Counted from the stretch's first letter, positions 32,972 to 44,884 are shown. The stretch: DNA of 64,000 nt from CBDCUQ01 sp965222835 (GCA_965222835.1 CBDCUQ010000004.1:1302001-1366000), one strand, 5' to 3'. Numbers and translations are program-made. The notes: generated by a model from the sequence alone, not told the origin.

Positions 32972-33964
32972 TCAGCTCGCCAATTTAAGCCCTGCAAGCC
33001 GGTCTTCCCAGGCGAGCGCCTGGCGTACAATCCCGTCGAGATCGTCATACTCCGGAGCCCAGCCGAGCTCGCCGCGGATCTTTTCGGAGGCGGCCACGAT
33101 TGCGGCCGGGTCACCGGCACGCGGTGGGGCGTGGCGGACCTCAAAATCAACGCCAGAGACGTGTTTGACGGCATCGATGACCTCGAGAACGGAGTACCCC
33201 TTAGAATAGCCGCAGTTGTAAATCCCGGATGCGCCGCCTTTTCGCAGATGACCAAGCGCCGACATGTGTGTGCGCACGAGATCGGTGACCTGAATGTAGT
33301 CGCGAATGCATGTGCCATCCGGCGTCGGGTAGTCGGTGCCGAAAACGTCGAGATGCGATCGCTTGCCGAGTGCCGTCTCGCAGGCCACCTTGATCAGATG
33401 CGTGGCATTGGGCGTCGACTGTCCGGTGCGTCCTTTAGGATCGGCACCGGCGACGTTGAAGTAGCGGAGCGCAATCCAACCGAGGCCATAAGCTCGGCCG
33501 GCATCGGCGAGCATGAGTTCCGTCATCAATTTCGACGTGCCGTAGGGTGATAGCGGCGCCAGCTCGGCGGTCTCAGAGACAGGGTTTTCTTTCGGATTAC
33601 CGTAGACGGCGGCGGTCGACGAAAAGATGAACTGCTTGATCCCCGTTGCTACAGCGACTTCCATGAGGGCGCGCGATTTGGCGGTGTTGTTGTGGTAGTA
33701 GGCCAGCGGGTCAGTGACCGATTCTGGGACGATAATCGAACCGGCAAAGTGGATGATGGCGGTGATCTGGTGTTTGCGGATCAGGGTGCGCACCAGGTCC
33801 TGGTCGCCAATGTCGCCCACAACCAGCGTCGCCGCGGGCGGGACGGCCCAGCGGAACCCGGTTGTGAGGTTGTCGAGAACCACCACCTTTTCGCCTGCAT
33901 CGACGAGTTCGTGAACCATGTGGCTGCCGATATAGCCTGCACCACCGGTGACGAGTACGCTCAT
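32972..33964 (-). CDS. galE: UDP-glucose 4-epimerase
   Basis: Cytoplasmic short-chain dehydrogenase-type epimerase of 330 residues. The start at 33964 (MSVLVTGGAGYIGSHMVHEL) follows GGAAG; the longer frame begins at a GTG without a site. NAD binding is at GGAGYIG, the catalytic pair is YGTSK, and FSSTAAVYG and LRYFNVAGAD are the usual GalE segments. It interconverts UDP-glucose and UDP-galactose for surface polysaccharides. It is divergent from galU, which makes its substrate. Confidence 0.95.
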   Translation of the reverse strand: MSVLVTGGAGYIGSHMVHELVDAGEKVVVLDNLTTGFRWAVPPAATLVVGDIGDQDLVRTLIRKHQITAIIHFAGSIIVPESVTDPLAYYHNNTAKSRALMEVAVATGIKQFIFSSTAAVYGNPKENPVSETAELAPLSPYGTSKLMTELMLADAGRAYGLGWIALRYFNVAGADPKGRTGQSTPNATHLIKVACETALGKRSHLDVFGTDYPTPDGTCIRDYIQVTDLVRTHMSALGHLRKGGASGIYNCGYSKGYSVLEVIDAVKHVSGVDFEVRHAPPRAGDPAAIVAASEKIRGELGWAPEYDDLDGIVRQALAWEDRLAGLKLAS

Positions 33965-34137
33965 GTCTTCCGTCCCTTGCTCAAATGCGTTCCAGAGCCT
34001 ACCAGGGCATGGTTGACCCAATCTCACACCGACCCTGAAAATACACGTTTACAGATTAACCGTTCTGTTAGAATCAAGAACCATGCCACAGTAGGCCCCG
34101 CATTAACCCCACCCTGCCACAACGACCGGAACTTCCG

Positions 34138-35031
34138 ATGCCCGCAAAGAAGAAGACCATTCGCAAAGCCGTCCTGCCGGTCGCGGGACTTGGCACCCGC
34201 TTCCTTCCCGCCACAAAAGCCTTGCCGAAGGAAATGCTGACGGTCGTCGACAAACCCGTCATTCAGCATGTGGTCGACGAGGCCAAGGCTGCTGGTATCG
34301 AACACTTCATCTTTGTCACCGGACGCAACAAGGGTGTGATCGAGGATCATTTTGATTCTCAGTTCGAACTTGAGCGGACGCTGGCTCAGCGCGGGAAGAC
34401 GCGCGTGCTTGAGGCGCTACTTCGGGATTTGCCAGCACCGGGGCAGGCGAGCTTCACGCGCCAACAGCTCCCCATGGGGCTCGGCCACGCCGTGTGGTGC
34501 GCGCGGAATATCGTCGGTGACGAGCCGTTCGCGCTGTTGCTGCCGGATATGCTGCATCACGCCGATAAGCCGTGCCTGGCGACCATGATCGAGGCCTATG
34601 AAAAGACAGGCGGCAATTTGGTTTCCGTTTCTCCCGTGCCTGAGGATCAGACTGGCCAGTACGGAATCGTTGGTGTCACAGATCCTGATGCAAAGGTTTC
34701 AGCCATTGATAAGATGGTGGAGAAGCCGCAACAGGGCACCGCACCCTCCAATCTGCACATTACCGGTCGCTATATTCTTCAACCCGAGATTTTCAGTTTG
34801 CTCGAAGAGCAAGAACAGGGGACGGGCGGTGAGATCCAGCTTACCGACTCCATGATCCGGCTGATGGAGAACTTGAAACAACCGTTCCATGCCGTCCGCT
34901 TCGAGGGCGATCTCTACGATTGCGGATCAAGGCTTGGCTTCATTCTGGCCAACATCGCTTATGCCCTCGAGCGTAGCGATCTTGAACCCAGGATCAGAGC
35001 AGCATTGAAAGACCTGCTGGCCAAGTCGTAA
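34138..35031 (+). CDS. galU: UTP-glucose-1-phosphate uridylyltransferase
   Basis: A 297-residue nucleotidyltransferase making UDP-glucose. The N-terminal signature KAVLPVAGLGTRFLPATKALPKEML is complete, followed by KPVIQHVVDEA, PMGLGHAVWCAR, and the late EKPQQGTAPSNLHITGRYIL and GEIQLTDSM. Length is normal. It diverges from galE across 173 bases, so sugar-nucleotide supply is grouped here. No terminator with a T-run was found after it. Confidence 0.96.
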   Translation: MPAKKKTIRKAVLPVAGLGTRFLPATKALPKEMLTVVDKPVIQHVVDEAKAAGIEHFIFVTGRNKGVIEDHFDSQFELERTLAQRGKTRVLEALLRDLPAPGQASFTRQQLPMGLGHAVWCARNIVGDEPFALLLPDMLHHADKPCLATMIEAYEKTGGNLVSVSPVPEDQTGQYGIVGVTDPDAKVSAIDKMVEKPQQGTAPSNLHITGRYILQPEIFSLLEEQEQGTGGEIQLTDSMIRLMENLKQPFHAVRFEGDLYDCGSRLGFILANIAYALERSDLEPRIRAALKDLLAKS

Positions 35032-35274
35032 GACGGCCTTCAGTGCCATTTCTGCTTTTTCGGAAAAGCTGATCCTTGCAATTTCAATGGGTGCGCGACC
35101 TTCCCTGCACACATGTCCGACGTTTGCGGGGGAAAGCGGGGTCGGGTCTGCTGTCCGTTTCGCAACACGCTGATTTAATTAGCTTCGCAGGTGCGAAGCA
35201 GGGACCAAACTCCGGGACAAATCGCCAGTCATGTTGTATTCCCATCCCAGGCTAGCGTTTGGGGGGTTCTGAGT

Positions 35275-37128
35275 ATGGCCGCAACACAGTCGCGCATGAG
35301 GATTGGTCGCGCGTTGGATTACATGCTGGGGCGCAACACGCTCATCGGTGTTGCAACCCTGATGCTGCTGCTACTCTCCGGGTACGCCACTTGGCACGGT
35401 ATGCGCGACTTCATTGTTGGTGTGTCGGAAACGCCGGTAGAGACCGGCGCGATGTCCATCTCCAATGACCTTTTGGTGATCGGCGTGTGCGTCGCGCTCA
35501 CCTTTCTCATGTGGCTTTGCCTGCGCGAGACCTTCGGCGCCAAACGCCAGTTCAGAGATCGCATCGTTACCTTCGTTCTCTATGCCTTCCTGGCGTTGTG
35601 GTCGATCGGCTTTGGGTACGGCTTCTGGTGGAGCCTGATCTCCGGTCAGGAAGCGACACGCACCGGGCTTGCGGGATTGCAGGAGGACGCCCGGGACGCC
35701 AGCCAGGTGATCGCCGCGCGCCTCGACGCGGTGCGCGGACAGCTCGACAGCGTCGTCACTTGGTCGGAAAGTCAGATGGCGCGCGAGGAGAGTTCAGGCG
35801 GTAGCTGCGGAAAGCCATCGGGTGCGGGACGCGGGCCGCTCTACAATGCCCGGCGCAGTGTGCGCGACAGCATTGCGACGCTTCGCGACGGCATGACCCG
35901 AAATTGGCTGGAGCCGGTCCAGTCCGACGTTGAGCAACTGCGGCAGGTTGCGGCAACACTCGGTGGCGGCACGGTTGAGGAGCGGCAGAAAGCCTTCGAG
36001 AAGAAGGCTTCCAATATCCGTGGCACGGCGCGAAACATTGCAGCGCGCTCGAACGAGCTTGGCAAATCAACAGCCGCGGAAATGCGCGCGATCGCCAATG
36101 CGGTCAACATTCCACCCAACAAGGCGGGCTTCTCCTGCTATGACCCGACGCTTGCCCAGCGCCTGACGCAGGCCGCCAATCAGGCGGAACAGCCCGCAGA
36201 ACTGAAACTGCGTGAAGCCGTGTTCAATGAGGGACCGGCCGGTGTTGCCAACGCAGTCAAGAACCTCTGGAAAAATATAGGCGCGTTTACGTCGGCTCTT
36301 GTGACCTATGTTTTCACCGACAGCGGCGGATTTACACTCGGGCACACAGGTGAAGGCGAGCCCATTACGGGGCGTGATCTCATTGCGCTGCTCGCCACAA
36401 TTGGCGTTGATTTTGGCCTTTTGGCGCTCTCTATCCTCAATCCACCACCGGCCGCGAGTCGCCGGCTTTCTGGCATGGAGGAGCGTCAGATCCGTGAAGC
36501 TATCAACACAGCGATTGATCGCGCGCCTGGCGAGGAGACGGACCTGGACTGGGTGCGCTCACACTTCATCCACCACAACAACGTGTCGTATTTCGTTATC
36601 CCAAATCTCTACAGCGCCGGCAGAAATACGTCGAAGAACGAGACCGATCCCAAGGCCGAGCTTGAGGCCAAAAAGGCACTGGCGATCAATCAGCTGGCCG
36701 GCGTTCTCAGCGATCTCGACCTCATTCAGTGGCCGGATCCTGGCATTCCAAAGAAATGGGCACCAAATCTCACCTCTTGGCAGTTGACCAGGGGCGAACT
36801 CGGCAGATTGAAGCGTGAGGAAATCGGCGCAAGCTACACCGACCTCAGTGAGACCCGGAAAAAATGGATCCAAAAGAAGGGTGGTGCCAAGAGCGACTCC
36901 GACAAGAAGTTTGAAAATGCCGAACCCATTCGCAATCACGGCCTGTTCTCAAAGGCTGAGCGGGCGCTGAGTGTTGCGGGGTGGAGTGAGGACGCGCGCC
37001 GCGATGTCGAGATCTTCCGCGTCATCGACGCCGATGGTCTCACGCCCTTGCTGATGGTGCTCAACGAATCGAATTCCACAAATCCGGATGGGTCGTCCGG
37101 TCAGGCCGCAGGCACCGCCCCTGCCTAA
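35275..37128 (+). CDS. large membrane protein with coiled-coil region, function unknown
   Basis: About 617 residues from the ATG at 35275 (MAATQSRMRIGRALDYML). Three hydrophobic helices occupy about 22-130, then a long charged helical region (about 140-300: LQEDARDASQVIAARLDAVRG and DVEQLRQVAATLGG) likely to form coiled coil, then another hydrophobic segment near 395-415 (LIALLATIGVDFGLLALSIL), and a soluble C-terminal domain of ~200 residues (WVRSHFIHHNNVSYFVIPNLY). A periplasmic coiled-coil between membrane anchors is suggested. No HAMP, kinase, GGDEF or chemoreceptor motif is present. A terminator follows at 37168. Confidence 0.8.
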   Translation: MAATQSRMRIGRALDYMLGRNTLIGVATLMLLLLSGYATWHGMRDFIVGVSETPVETGAMSISNDLLVIGVCVALTFLMWLCLRETFGAKRQFRDRIVTFVLYAFLALWSIGFGYGFWWSLISGQEATRTGLAGLQEDARDASQVIAARLDAVRGQLDSVVTWSESQMAREESSGGSCGKPSGAGRGPLYNARRSVRDSIATLRDGMTRNWLEPVQSDVEQLRQVAATLGGGTVEERQKAFEKKASNIRGTARNIAARSNELGKSTAAEMRAIANAVNIPPNKAGFSCYDPTLAQRLTQAANQAEQPAELKLREAVFNEGPAGVANAVKNLWKNIGAFTSALVTYVFTDSGGFTLGHTGEGEPITGRDLIALLATIGVDFGLLALSILNPPPAASRRLSGMEERQIREAINTAIDRAPGEETDLDWVRSHFIHHNNVSYFVIPNLYSAGRNTSKNETDPKAELEAKKALAINQLAGVLSDLDLIQWPDPGIPKKWAPNLTSWQLTRGELGRLKREEIGASYTDLSETRKKWIQKKGGAKSDSDKKFENAEPIRNHGLFSKAERALSVAGWSEDARRDVEIFRVIDADGLTPLLMVLNESNSTNPDGSSGQAAGTAPA

Positions 37129-37167
37129 ACCAAATGTCGACCCCGGCGCAGTCCAGGCAACGGGAAA

Positions 37168-37190
37168 GGGAGAGAGCAAAGCTCTCTCCC
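37168..37190. terminator. intrinsic terminator between convergent genes
   Basis: Arms GGGAGAGAGC (37168-37177) and GCTCTCTCCC (37181-37190) with an AAA loop, followed after a few bases by TTAGTTTTT. It would end the membrane-protein transcript and may also serve the convergent gene at 37240. Confidence 0.7.
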
Positions 37191-37239
37191 TCTCCTCTTA
37201 GTTTTTGCGGCGCGCTATGGGTCACCCACTGCGAACGCG

Positions 37240-37635
37240 TTAGGACTTTGACGGCGTCCAGGCAGCAAGATCAAACACGCGCGCGCTCATGGCTTTGCCG
37301 TTCTTCGCGCATGTGAACTCCGCCGTCTTTCCGGCGGCTGCATCGATCTTGGCCGACTTGCCGGCATCGACCCGCACGGTGAGGCGCGTCCCCGGGCTGT
37401 CCTGGCTGATCTCCCCGTCCGTTGCAGTTGCAAGGACAAGGGTCAGATCACAGGCACCGTCCTTGGTGAGGAAGTAGCTGACTGCGTGCTTTGTTCCGAT
37501 ATCCAGGCTCACGCCCTTCATGGGCTTGAAGCTCAGGGAAGCTGGATCCTCGGATTTGGCCTGGATAGCCCCTGGTAGCACCGCAAGTGCCCCCAAAGCC
37601 GCTGCTACAAAACCATTGCGAATAGACGTCTTCAT
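37240..37635 (-). CDS. small secreted protein, function unknown
   Basis: A 131-residue protein with an excellent ribosome site (GGAGG) and a signal peptide (MKTSIRNGFVAAALGALAVLPGAIQA). The mature ~105 residues are beta-rich with two cysteines (GACDLTLVL and EFTCAKNG), likely one disulfide. The segment GTRLTVRVDAGKSAKIDAAAGKTAEFTC suggests an immunoglobulin-like sandwich. No family recognised. Confidence 0.75.
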   Translation of the reverse strand: MKTSIRNGFVAAALGALAVLPGAIQAKSEDPASLSFKPMKGVSLDIGTKHAVSYFLTKDGACDLTLVLATATDGEISQDSPGTRLTVRVDAGKSAKIDAAAGKTAEFTCAKNGKAMSARVFDLAAWTPSKS

Positions 37636-37976
37636 GAAACGACCCTCCGTTCCACCATGCAGTGTTCAAGCCCTCGCACTATTGTCCGGGCGTGACGGCT
37701 GCGGTTGGCCGGGATTTAACTCGTTGCAATGGTGTTGAAAAACGTTGTTTTTGCAGTGCCGCATTGCGCTTTTTGCAGCGCGAAACGGTCACACCCCGTT
37801 TGGGTGGGTGCGTCTTACGGTTGTCGCAATGGTTCCTCCGCAGCCGATACGGCGTGCCCTGAGGCAACGCAGCTGTGGGAAGCCTCCTCGCGGCGCCCGG
37901 CCCCAAGGACAAGCCCATCCCTCGCCGCTATAAGCACCCTCTACATCTACGTCCACGACCCGCGAACGAGAGCCAT
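37636..37976. other. gene-free leader upstream of purL
   Basis: No credible gene. It contains two copies of TTTTTGCAG[T/C]GC about 25 bases apart (around 37749-37785) that could pair locally, and it should carry the purL promoter. I see no purine riboswitch. Confidence 0.45.
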
Positions 37977-40205
<2,229 letters not shown>

Positions 40206-40212
40206 AGCGCCC

Positions 40213-40824
40213 CTACGCGGCATCGTCCTGCTTCAACAGCATCTCCGCAACAGCGAATTCTGCTGCGAGGTAGCTTTCAGGATTGTTTGGAACGCTTCCG
40301 TGCCCATAAAGCCTGGGTGCGAGGAGATCCAAAACGTAGCAATCGCAATCCTTGAAATCACGGCGGCTCTTTAATTTTGTTTCCATCATGTGAACGCCGA
40401 CGCCAGCGGCAGTTTGCGATAGCTTGACGCCCTTCGTGGTCCACACCGCGATCAACTGTCGCCGACCTTTAAGGATTCGCCCTACCTCGGGATTTAGAAT
40501 TACGCTCAAGACGCCGTTTGGAGATTTGAAGTGACCTTCAGGTGGTGTGAAGAAACCATTAGATTTCTCCTTCTTGAGCCACAAATCGAGCTCTTGGGTC
40601 ATCGCAGCATTGTCCTCGCGCTGCCAAGGCGGCCCCACACGATCGGCGATGCGCAGGACATCCTCTAGCGCTTTGCCGCCGGACGTCATCTTCCGTGCCG
40701 CCCGCTTAAATGGGTGATAGTAGTCGTGCCCACCCGGCTCTTCATATCTCCGATAGCTACGAGTCTTTTCGTGCGTTGGTTGGGATAAGAGTTTGAGAAA
40801 CGTATTGAACTGTATTCTGTGCAT
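40213..40824 (-). CDS. hypothetical protein, possibly accessory
   Basis: About 203 soluble residues from the ATG at 40824 (MHRIQFNTFLKLLSQPTHEKTRS); an ATG 15 bases earlier is also possible. It is basic and mixed alpha/beta, with a segment LIAVWTTKGVKLSQTAAG and an acidic, helical C terminus. I recognise no family. It seems less GC-rich than its neighbours and converges tightly with purL, so it may be a later arrival. Confidence 0.55.
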   Translation of the reverse strand: MHRIQFNTFLKLLSQPTHEKTRSYRRYEEPGGHDYYHPFKRAARKMTSGGKALEDVLRIADRVGPPWQREDNAAMTQELDLWLKKEKSNGFFTPPEGHFKSPNGVLSVILNPEVGRILKGRRQLIAVWTTKGVKLSQTAAGVGVHMMETKLKSRRDFKDCDCYVLDLLAPRLYGHGSVPNNPESYLAAEFAVAEMLLKQDDAA

Positions 40825-41037
40825 GAGCGCCTTCCCCAATGCGGCATTTCATCAAAATGCCCTTGTTGCCCTTGACATCCCTCTAGCTGATTCGCGAGTT
40901 AGCAGCAAACGGGGGGAGTGCTACTCGCATGAAAATGTTACAGTTTTGAGTTCAACCGAAAGCTAGCTATTGCAGTACAGGACGGCTGATTGTTCAAAAC
41001 TTCCTCCGAGTGCAGATCTGAAGAATTGGAGTGCACC

Positions 41038-41526
41038 TTGCGTCCACATCTGAAACTGCCGCTCATTTCAGTTTTGGTAGTATTCGGCGCACTCGGTACA
41101 GCCTGTTCATCGCCGAGTGTGCCGGGGGCTGATCAGCCGAAAACAGCCGTTCAGGACTTGGCAGCGGGCCTACCGCAATCGGCACAGGATGCTGCGGCGG
41201 CGGTGCGTGCTAGGCCCGTGGTTGTCGGGCGTGCGGCGCGCATGTTTGTGTTTGCCGGTTTTGGACCCAAATGTGAGCCTGTCGCCGCACCCGACATCAC
41301 CATCACGTTGTTGCCTCAGAAGGGTGACGTGTCGTTCGTTCCCGGACAGGAGACGACGGTCAACTTTTCCGCGAAGGGTACGTGTATCGGCGAGAAGGTG
41401 ACGGGGACCGGCGTCTACTACACGGCGCGGGCTGGCGCGACGGGTGTCGACCGGTTCACGGTCATTGCCAAGCTCGCCAGCGGGGCATCCTCGACGCGCA
41501 CGTTCGAGGTGAAAATCGCAGAATAA
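41038..41526 (+). CDS. secreted or lipoprotein-like protein, function unknown
   Basis: I start at the TTG at 41038 because GGAG lies six bases before it and a signal peptide follows (RPHLKLPLISVLVVFGALGTACSS). Cys at the end of that segment makes a lipoprotein possible, although GTAC is a poor lipobox. The mature ~135 residues include a C-terminal beta-sandwich-like domain (ITLLPQKGDVSFVPGQETTVNFSAKGTC..STRTFEVKIAE) with two cysteines. No family recognised. Confidence 0.6.
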   Translation: MRPHLKLPLISVLVVFGALGTACSSPSVPGADQPKTAVQDLAAGLPQSAQDAAAAVRARPVVVGRAARMFVFAGFGPKCEPVAAPDITITLLPQKGDVSFVPGQETTVNFSAKGTCIGEKVTGTGVYYTARAGATGVDRFTVIAKLASGASSTRTFEVKIAE

Positions 41527-41608
41527 GGCTGCTGGCATACTTGAGGCGCCGGACCCGCAGCTTGCTTGGGCGGATGGGCGCCCCGTGGCGGGATGGGGCT
41601 CACTCTTG

Positions 41609-41806
41609 TTAGCGCAGAATGTTTTGTGCGTGCCGGCCTGGAGACCGGCGAACGGCATCATTTTCTGACGGTGTCGCTTTTGTCTCAAGGACGGCGCCTG
41701 CGCGTGCGGTTCCGCTTGATATGCCCGTTCCAACCTCGCTTCCGGACAAGCACAAGACGCCAACGATGAACAACACCAATGAAAGCAAGGAACGCAGCAC
41801 ACTCAT
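41609..41806 (-). CDS. possible small membrane-anchored protein
   Basis: A 65-residue frame starting MSVLRSLLSLVLFIVGVLCLSG, with GGGGAAG before the ATG. It has one hydrophobic N-terminal segment and a short polar tail. The ribosome site and the signal-like start support it; there is no homology I recall. It could be spurious. The rest of 41527-41979 holds nothing I can identify. Confidence 0.35.
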   Translation of the reverse strand: MSVLRSLLSLVLFIVGVLCLSGSEVGTGISSGTARAGAVLETKATPSENDAVRRSPGRHAQNILR

Positions 41807-41979
41807 CCCGACTTCCCCTTCGGCTACACGCCTTCTATTAGTACCCTAAAACAGACAAACCGTCATCCGTCTGGCCGAATTTTTGCTTCTGCGAACAGGC
41901 GGTTCTGATACTGGTATGACGCGGCCAACGATGTCATATAGCGGCCTCCAGCACTGACGAGCGAGGCCGGTCCCTTGTG

Positions 41980-43122
41980 ATGACCCAACCGAACCTGCCT
42001 GAAGATCTTCGCACACCCGCTTATGTGCTCGATGTTGCTGCGCTCAAACGCAACCTGGGGACGGCGGCGGACATTAAATCAAAGACGGGCTGCAAGATCC
42101 TGCTTGCGACCAAGGCCTGGGCACTGCCCGTCGGCTTTCCCTTGATGCAGGGCGTGCTCGACGGGACGACGGCGTCTGGCGAATTTGAAGCGCGCCTCGG
42201 TGCGGAAGAGTTCGGCAAGGAGGTGCATGTTTATGCACCTGCGTATGCCCCGGGCGAAGTTTCGCGCCTGAACGCTCTTGCCGATCACATCTATTTCAAT
42301 TCGCCGAACGAACTGGCGCAGGGTCTCGCAACTGCGAAACAGGCGGGACGGCGCATCGGCATACGCATCAATCCGGGGTACTCGCGTGCGACACTCGGTG
42401 GCGCGCTCTATGATCCCTGTGCCCCGGCTTCGCGGTTCGGGACGACGCGCGACCTTCTGGATGACTTGCCGTGGGCGGACATCGACATCTTTCACGTGCA
42501 CGCGCTCTGCGAAAGCCTGCATGACGGCTCTGTGGGGCTGATCGAACATGTGGCCCGGGAGTTCGCGCCCTATTTGCGCAAGGTGTCCGCTGTCAACTTC
42601 GGTGGAGGACACTTCATCAACCACGCTGGCTACGATGTGTCCAAGCTCATTGCCGCGCTCAAGGCGTTCAAGTCCGAATTCGCTCTCGACATTTATCTCG
42701 AGCCGGGTGCCGGGCTTGTTGTCGATACCGGTTATCTGGTTGCCAGTGTCATCGGGCTCATGCGCAACGAAAAGGACATTGCCATTCTCGATACGTCGGC
42801 TTCGACCCATATGCCTGACGTGCTTGAAGCGCCCTACCGGCCGGAGATTGCAGGCGCGGGCCAGCCCGGTGAGAAGGCGCACACGTATGTTCTCGGGGGC
42901 AAGACCTGTATGGCTGGCGACGTGATCGGCGAATACTCTTTCGACAAGCCGCTGGCCGAGGGGGACCGGCTCGTGTTCCTGGATATGATGCAATACTCGT
43001 TCGTTAAGAACACGACGTTCAACGGCACACCGCTTCCCGATCTCGGCATACTTGAGGAGGACGGCACGTACCGGGTGATCCGGCAATTCGGATACGAGGA
43101 CTTCCGGCGGCGGTTGGGGTAA
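41980..43122 (+). CDS. nspC: carboxynorspermidine decarboxylase
   Basis: A PLP-dependent fold-III decarboxylase of 380 residues that makes norspermidine or spermidine from the carboxy-precursor. PLP lysine is in LLATKAWAL near residue 45; GGGHFINHAGYD binds PLP phosphate; GKTCMAGDVIGEYSF carries the cross-dimer Cys and Asp. ATG at 41980 follows a GTG used by the longest frame. The usual partner, carboxynorspermidine synthase, is not beside it, so nspC is an orphan here. Confidence 0.92.
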   Translation: MTQPNLPEDLRTPAYVLDVAALKRNLGTAADIKSKTGCKILLATKAWALPVGFPLMQGVLDGTTASGEFEARLGAEEFGKEVHVYAPAYAPGEVSRLNALADHIYFNSPNELAQGLATAKQAGRRIGIRINPGYSRATLGGALYDPCAPASRFGTTRDLLDDLPWADIDIFHVHALCESLHDGSVGLIEHVAREFAPYLRKVSAVNFGGGHFINHAGYDVSKLIAALKAFKSEFALDIYLEPGAGLVVDTGYLVASVIGLMRNEKDIAILDTSASTHMPDVLEAPYRPEIAGAGQPGEKAHTYVLGGKTCMAGDVIGEYSFDKPLAEGDRLVFLDMMQYSFVKNTTFNGTPLPDLGILEEDGTYRVIRQFGYEDFRRRLG

Positions 43123-43333
43123 GGAGAGGCAGCGGGGAGCGGGCAACAGACAACTGCAGTTCAATCAGAATACAGATTCCCTGTGGTCGGCTGCCAGCGC
43201 CCGAGGCCTCCTGCCCTATTTGCCAAAGCCCAAGGCTGGGGCTATAAGCCCGGCATCTCACGCCATCGCCTGAGACGCCGCACGGCACCCTTGGAGGCCG
43301 GATGCGGTACATTTCTGTTGGAGAAACAATGCC

Positions 43334-44044
43334 ATGGCTAACCAGCTCATCGAGCTCAAGGCCGCGGCGCGCTCACGTGCCGGCAAGGGGGCCGCACGTC
43401 AAGCCCGTCGCGAGAACCGGATTCCCGCCGTCGTCTACGGCGCTGCCCAGCCGCCTGAGACCATCACGCTCGATTCCAATGAACTCTGGAAACAGGTGTT
43501 GAAGGGAAAGTTCACGTCGACTGTGTTTGAGATCGACGTCAACGGTAAGAAGACCAAAGTTATTCCGCGCGACATTCAGCTCGATCCCGTCAAAGACATC
43601 CCGCTGCACGTCGATTTCCTGCGGATTGCGAAGGACGGTATTATTCGCGTTTCCGTGCCCGTGAAGTTTGTCAAGGAAGCGCTGTCTCCGGGATTGAAGC
43701 GTGGTGGCGTTCTCAACATTGTGCGCCACGACATCGAGGTGTTCTGTCCTTACGATCAGATCCCGCCGCACTTCGAGGCTAACCTCGAAGGTTTGGAGAT
43801 CGGCCGCTCGCTGCACATCTCCGCCGTGGAGCTGCCTGCAAACGTCAAGACCGTCATTCAGGGACGCGACTTTACCATCGCTACGATTGCCGGTGCGGTG
43901 AAAGATGAGGAAGCCAATCTCGCCGCAGCCGCAGCCGCAGCTGAGAGTGCGGAAGGTGTCGCCGCGCCGGAGGCTGCTGCTGGCGAAGCAAAAGCTGCGG
44001 AGGCGCCTGCCGCGGATGCGAAGGCTGCCGGCGGAAAGAAATAG
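43334..44044 (+). CDS. rplY: ribosomal protein bL25, long (CTC-type) form
   Basis: A 236-residue bL25 that binds 5S rRNA. The N-terminal 5S-binding domain (about 1-95: RSRAGKGAARQARRENRIPAVVYG, then DPVKDIPLHVDFLR) is followed by the TL5/CTC beta domain (about 96-190) and an Ala/Glu-rich flexible tail typical of alphaproteobacteria. It precedes pth, the usual neighbour. Confidence 0.95.
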   Translation: MANQLIELKAAARSRAGKGAARQARRENRIPAVVYGAAQPPETITLDSNELWKQVLKGKFTSTVFEIDVNGKKTKVIPRDIQLDPVKDIPLHVDFLRIAKDGIIRVSVPVKFVKEALSPGLKRGGVLNIVRHDIEVFCPYDQIPPHFEANLEGLEIGRSLHISAVELPANVKTVIQGRDFTIATIAGAVKDEEANLAAAAAAAESAEGVAAPEAAAGEAKAAEAPAADAKAAGGKK

Positions 44045-44054
44045 GCCGAGACTT

Positions 44055-44078
44055 GCGGGGCCGGTTTGCTGGTCCCGC
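44055..44078 (+). other. short hairpin between rplY and pth
   Basis: GCGGGGCC (44055-44062) can pair with GGTCCCGC (44071-44078), one G-T pair included, around an 8-base loop. No T-run follows, so it may stabilise or attenuate the rplY-pth message. Confidence 0.35.
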
Positions 44079-44107
44079 GACCCAATCGAGAGTCCTGAGG
44101 CCGCGCC

Positions 44108-44884
44108 ATGAAACTCTTCATCGGTCTCGGCAATCCCGGCAGCGCGTATGCGAGGCACCGGCACAATGTCGGCTTCATGGCGCTCGACAGAATTGCCGAT
44201 GAACACGGTTTTGGCCCTTGGAAGAAAAAGTTCCAAGGGCTCGCCGCCGATGGGCAAATCGATGGTGCGCGCGTTCTTTTGCTCAAGCCGCAGACGTATA
44301 TGAACGAGAGCGGCCGCTCCGTTGGGGAGGCTGCGCGTTTCCTCAAGATCGGGCAGGACGATGTTGTCGTCTTCTATGACGAAATCGATCTGGCACCGGG
44401 CAAGCTCAAGGTGAAAGCCGGCGGCGGGAATGCCGGGCACAACGGGCTGCGCTCAATATCCGCTCTCTTCGCTAATGACTATCATCGCGTACGTATCGGG
44501 ATCGGACATCCCGGCGTGAAAGAGCTTGTCGCGCAATGGGTGCTTTCGGACTTTGCCAAGGCGGATGCAGCTTGGCTCGATCCGATGCTTGATGCGATTG
44601 CGAAATCGGCGGGCCATCTGGCCAAGGGTGACGCGGCCCGGTTTCTGACGGATGTGGCGCGGCGGACCGCTGAGACCGACGAGGCGCCGGGTGGTCGCGC
44701 AAAAGGTGGGGCCAAGAAAAGCAAGGGCGGCGCGCGCGGTAAGGACGGCTCTGTTGAACCCTCAGGTGGGCAAGCGCGCACCGATCAAGCGTCGCCCACC
44801 TCTAGAAAGGGCGAGACTAAGGGCCCCTCCGCCCTAGCCGAAAGCCTTAAGTCCTGGCTGTCGCGGCGCAAAGCCAACGACTAG
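44108..44884 (+). CDS. pth: peptidyl-tRNA hydrolase with long C-terminal extension
   Basis: Pth frees peptides from drop-off peptidyl-tRNA. Residues 1-190 are the normal enzyme: GLGNPGSAYARHRHNVGFMALD with the catalytic His in RHNVG, KPQTYMNESG, DEIDLAPGKLKVKAGGGNAGHNGLRS. The protein runs to 258 residues, ~60 more than usual. The extra part is Gly/Lys/Ser/Thr-rich and disordered, ending in a short helix (ALAESLKSWLSRRKAND). The stop codon lies inside the first copy of the palindromic repeat. Confidence 0.95.
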   Translation: MKLFIGLGNPGSAYARHRHNVGFMALDRIADEHGFGPWKKKFQGLAADGQIDGARVLLLKPQTYMNESGRSVGEAARFLKIGQDDVVVFYDEIDLAPGKLKVKAGGGNAGHNGLRSISALFANDYHRVRIGIGHPGVKELVAQWVLSDFAKADAAWLDPMLDAIAKSAGHLAKGDAARFLTDVARRTAETDEAPGGRAKGGAKKSKGGARGKDGSVEPSGGQARTDQASPTSRKGETKGPSALAESLKSWLSRRKAND

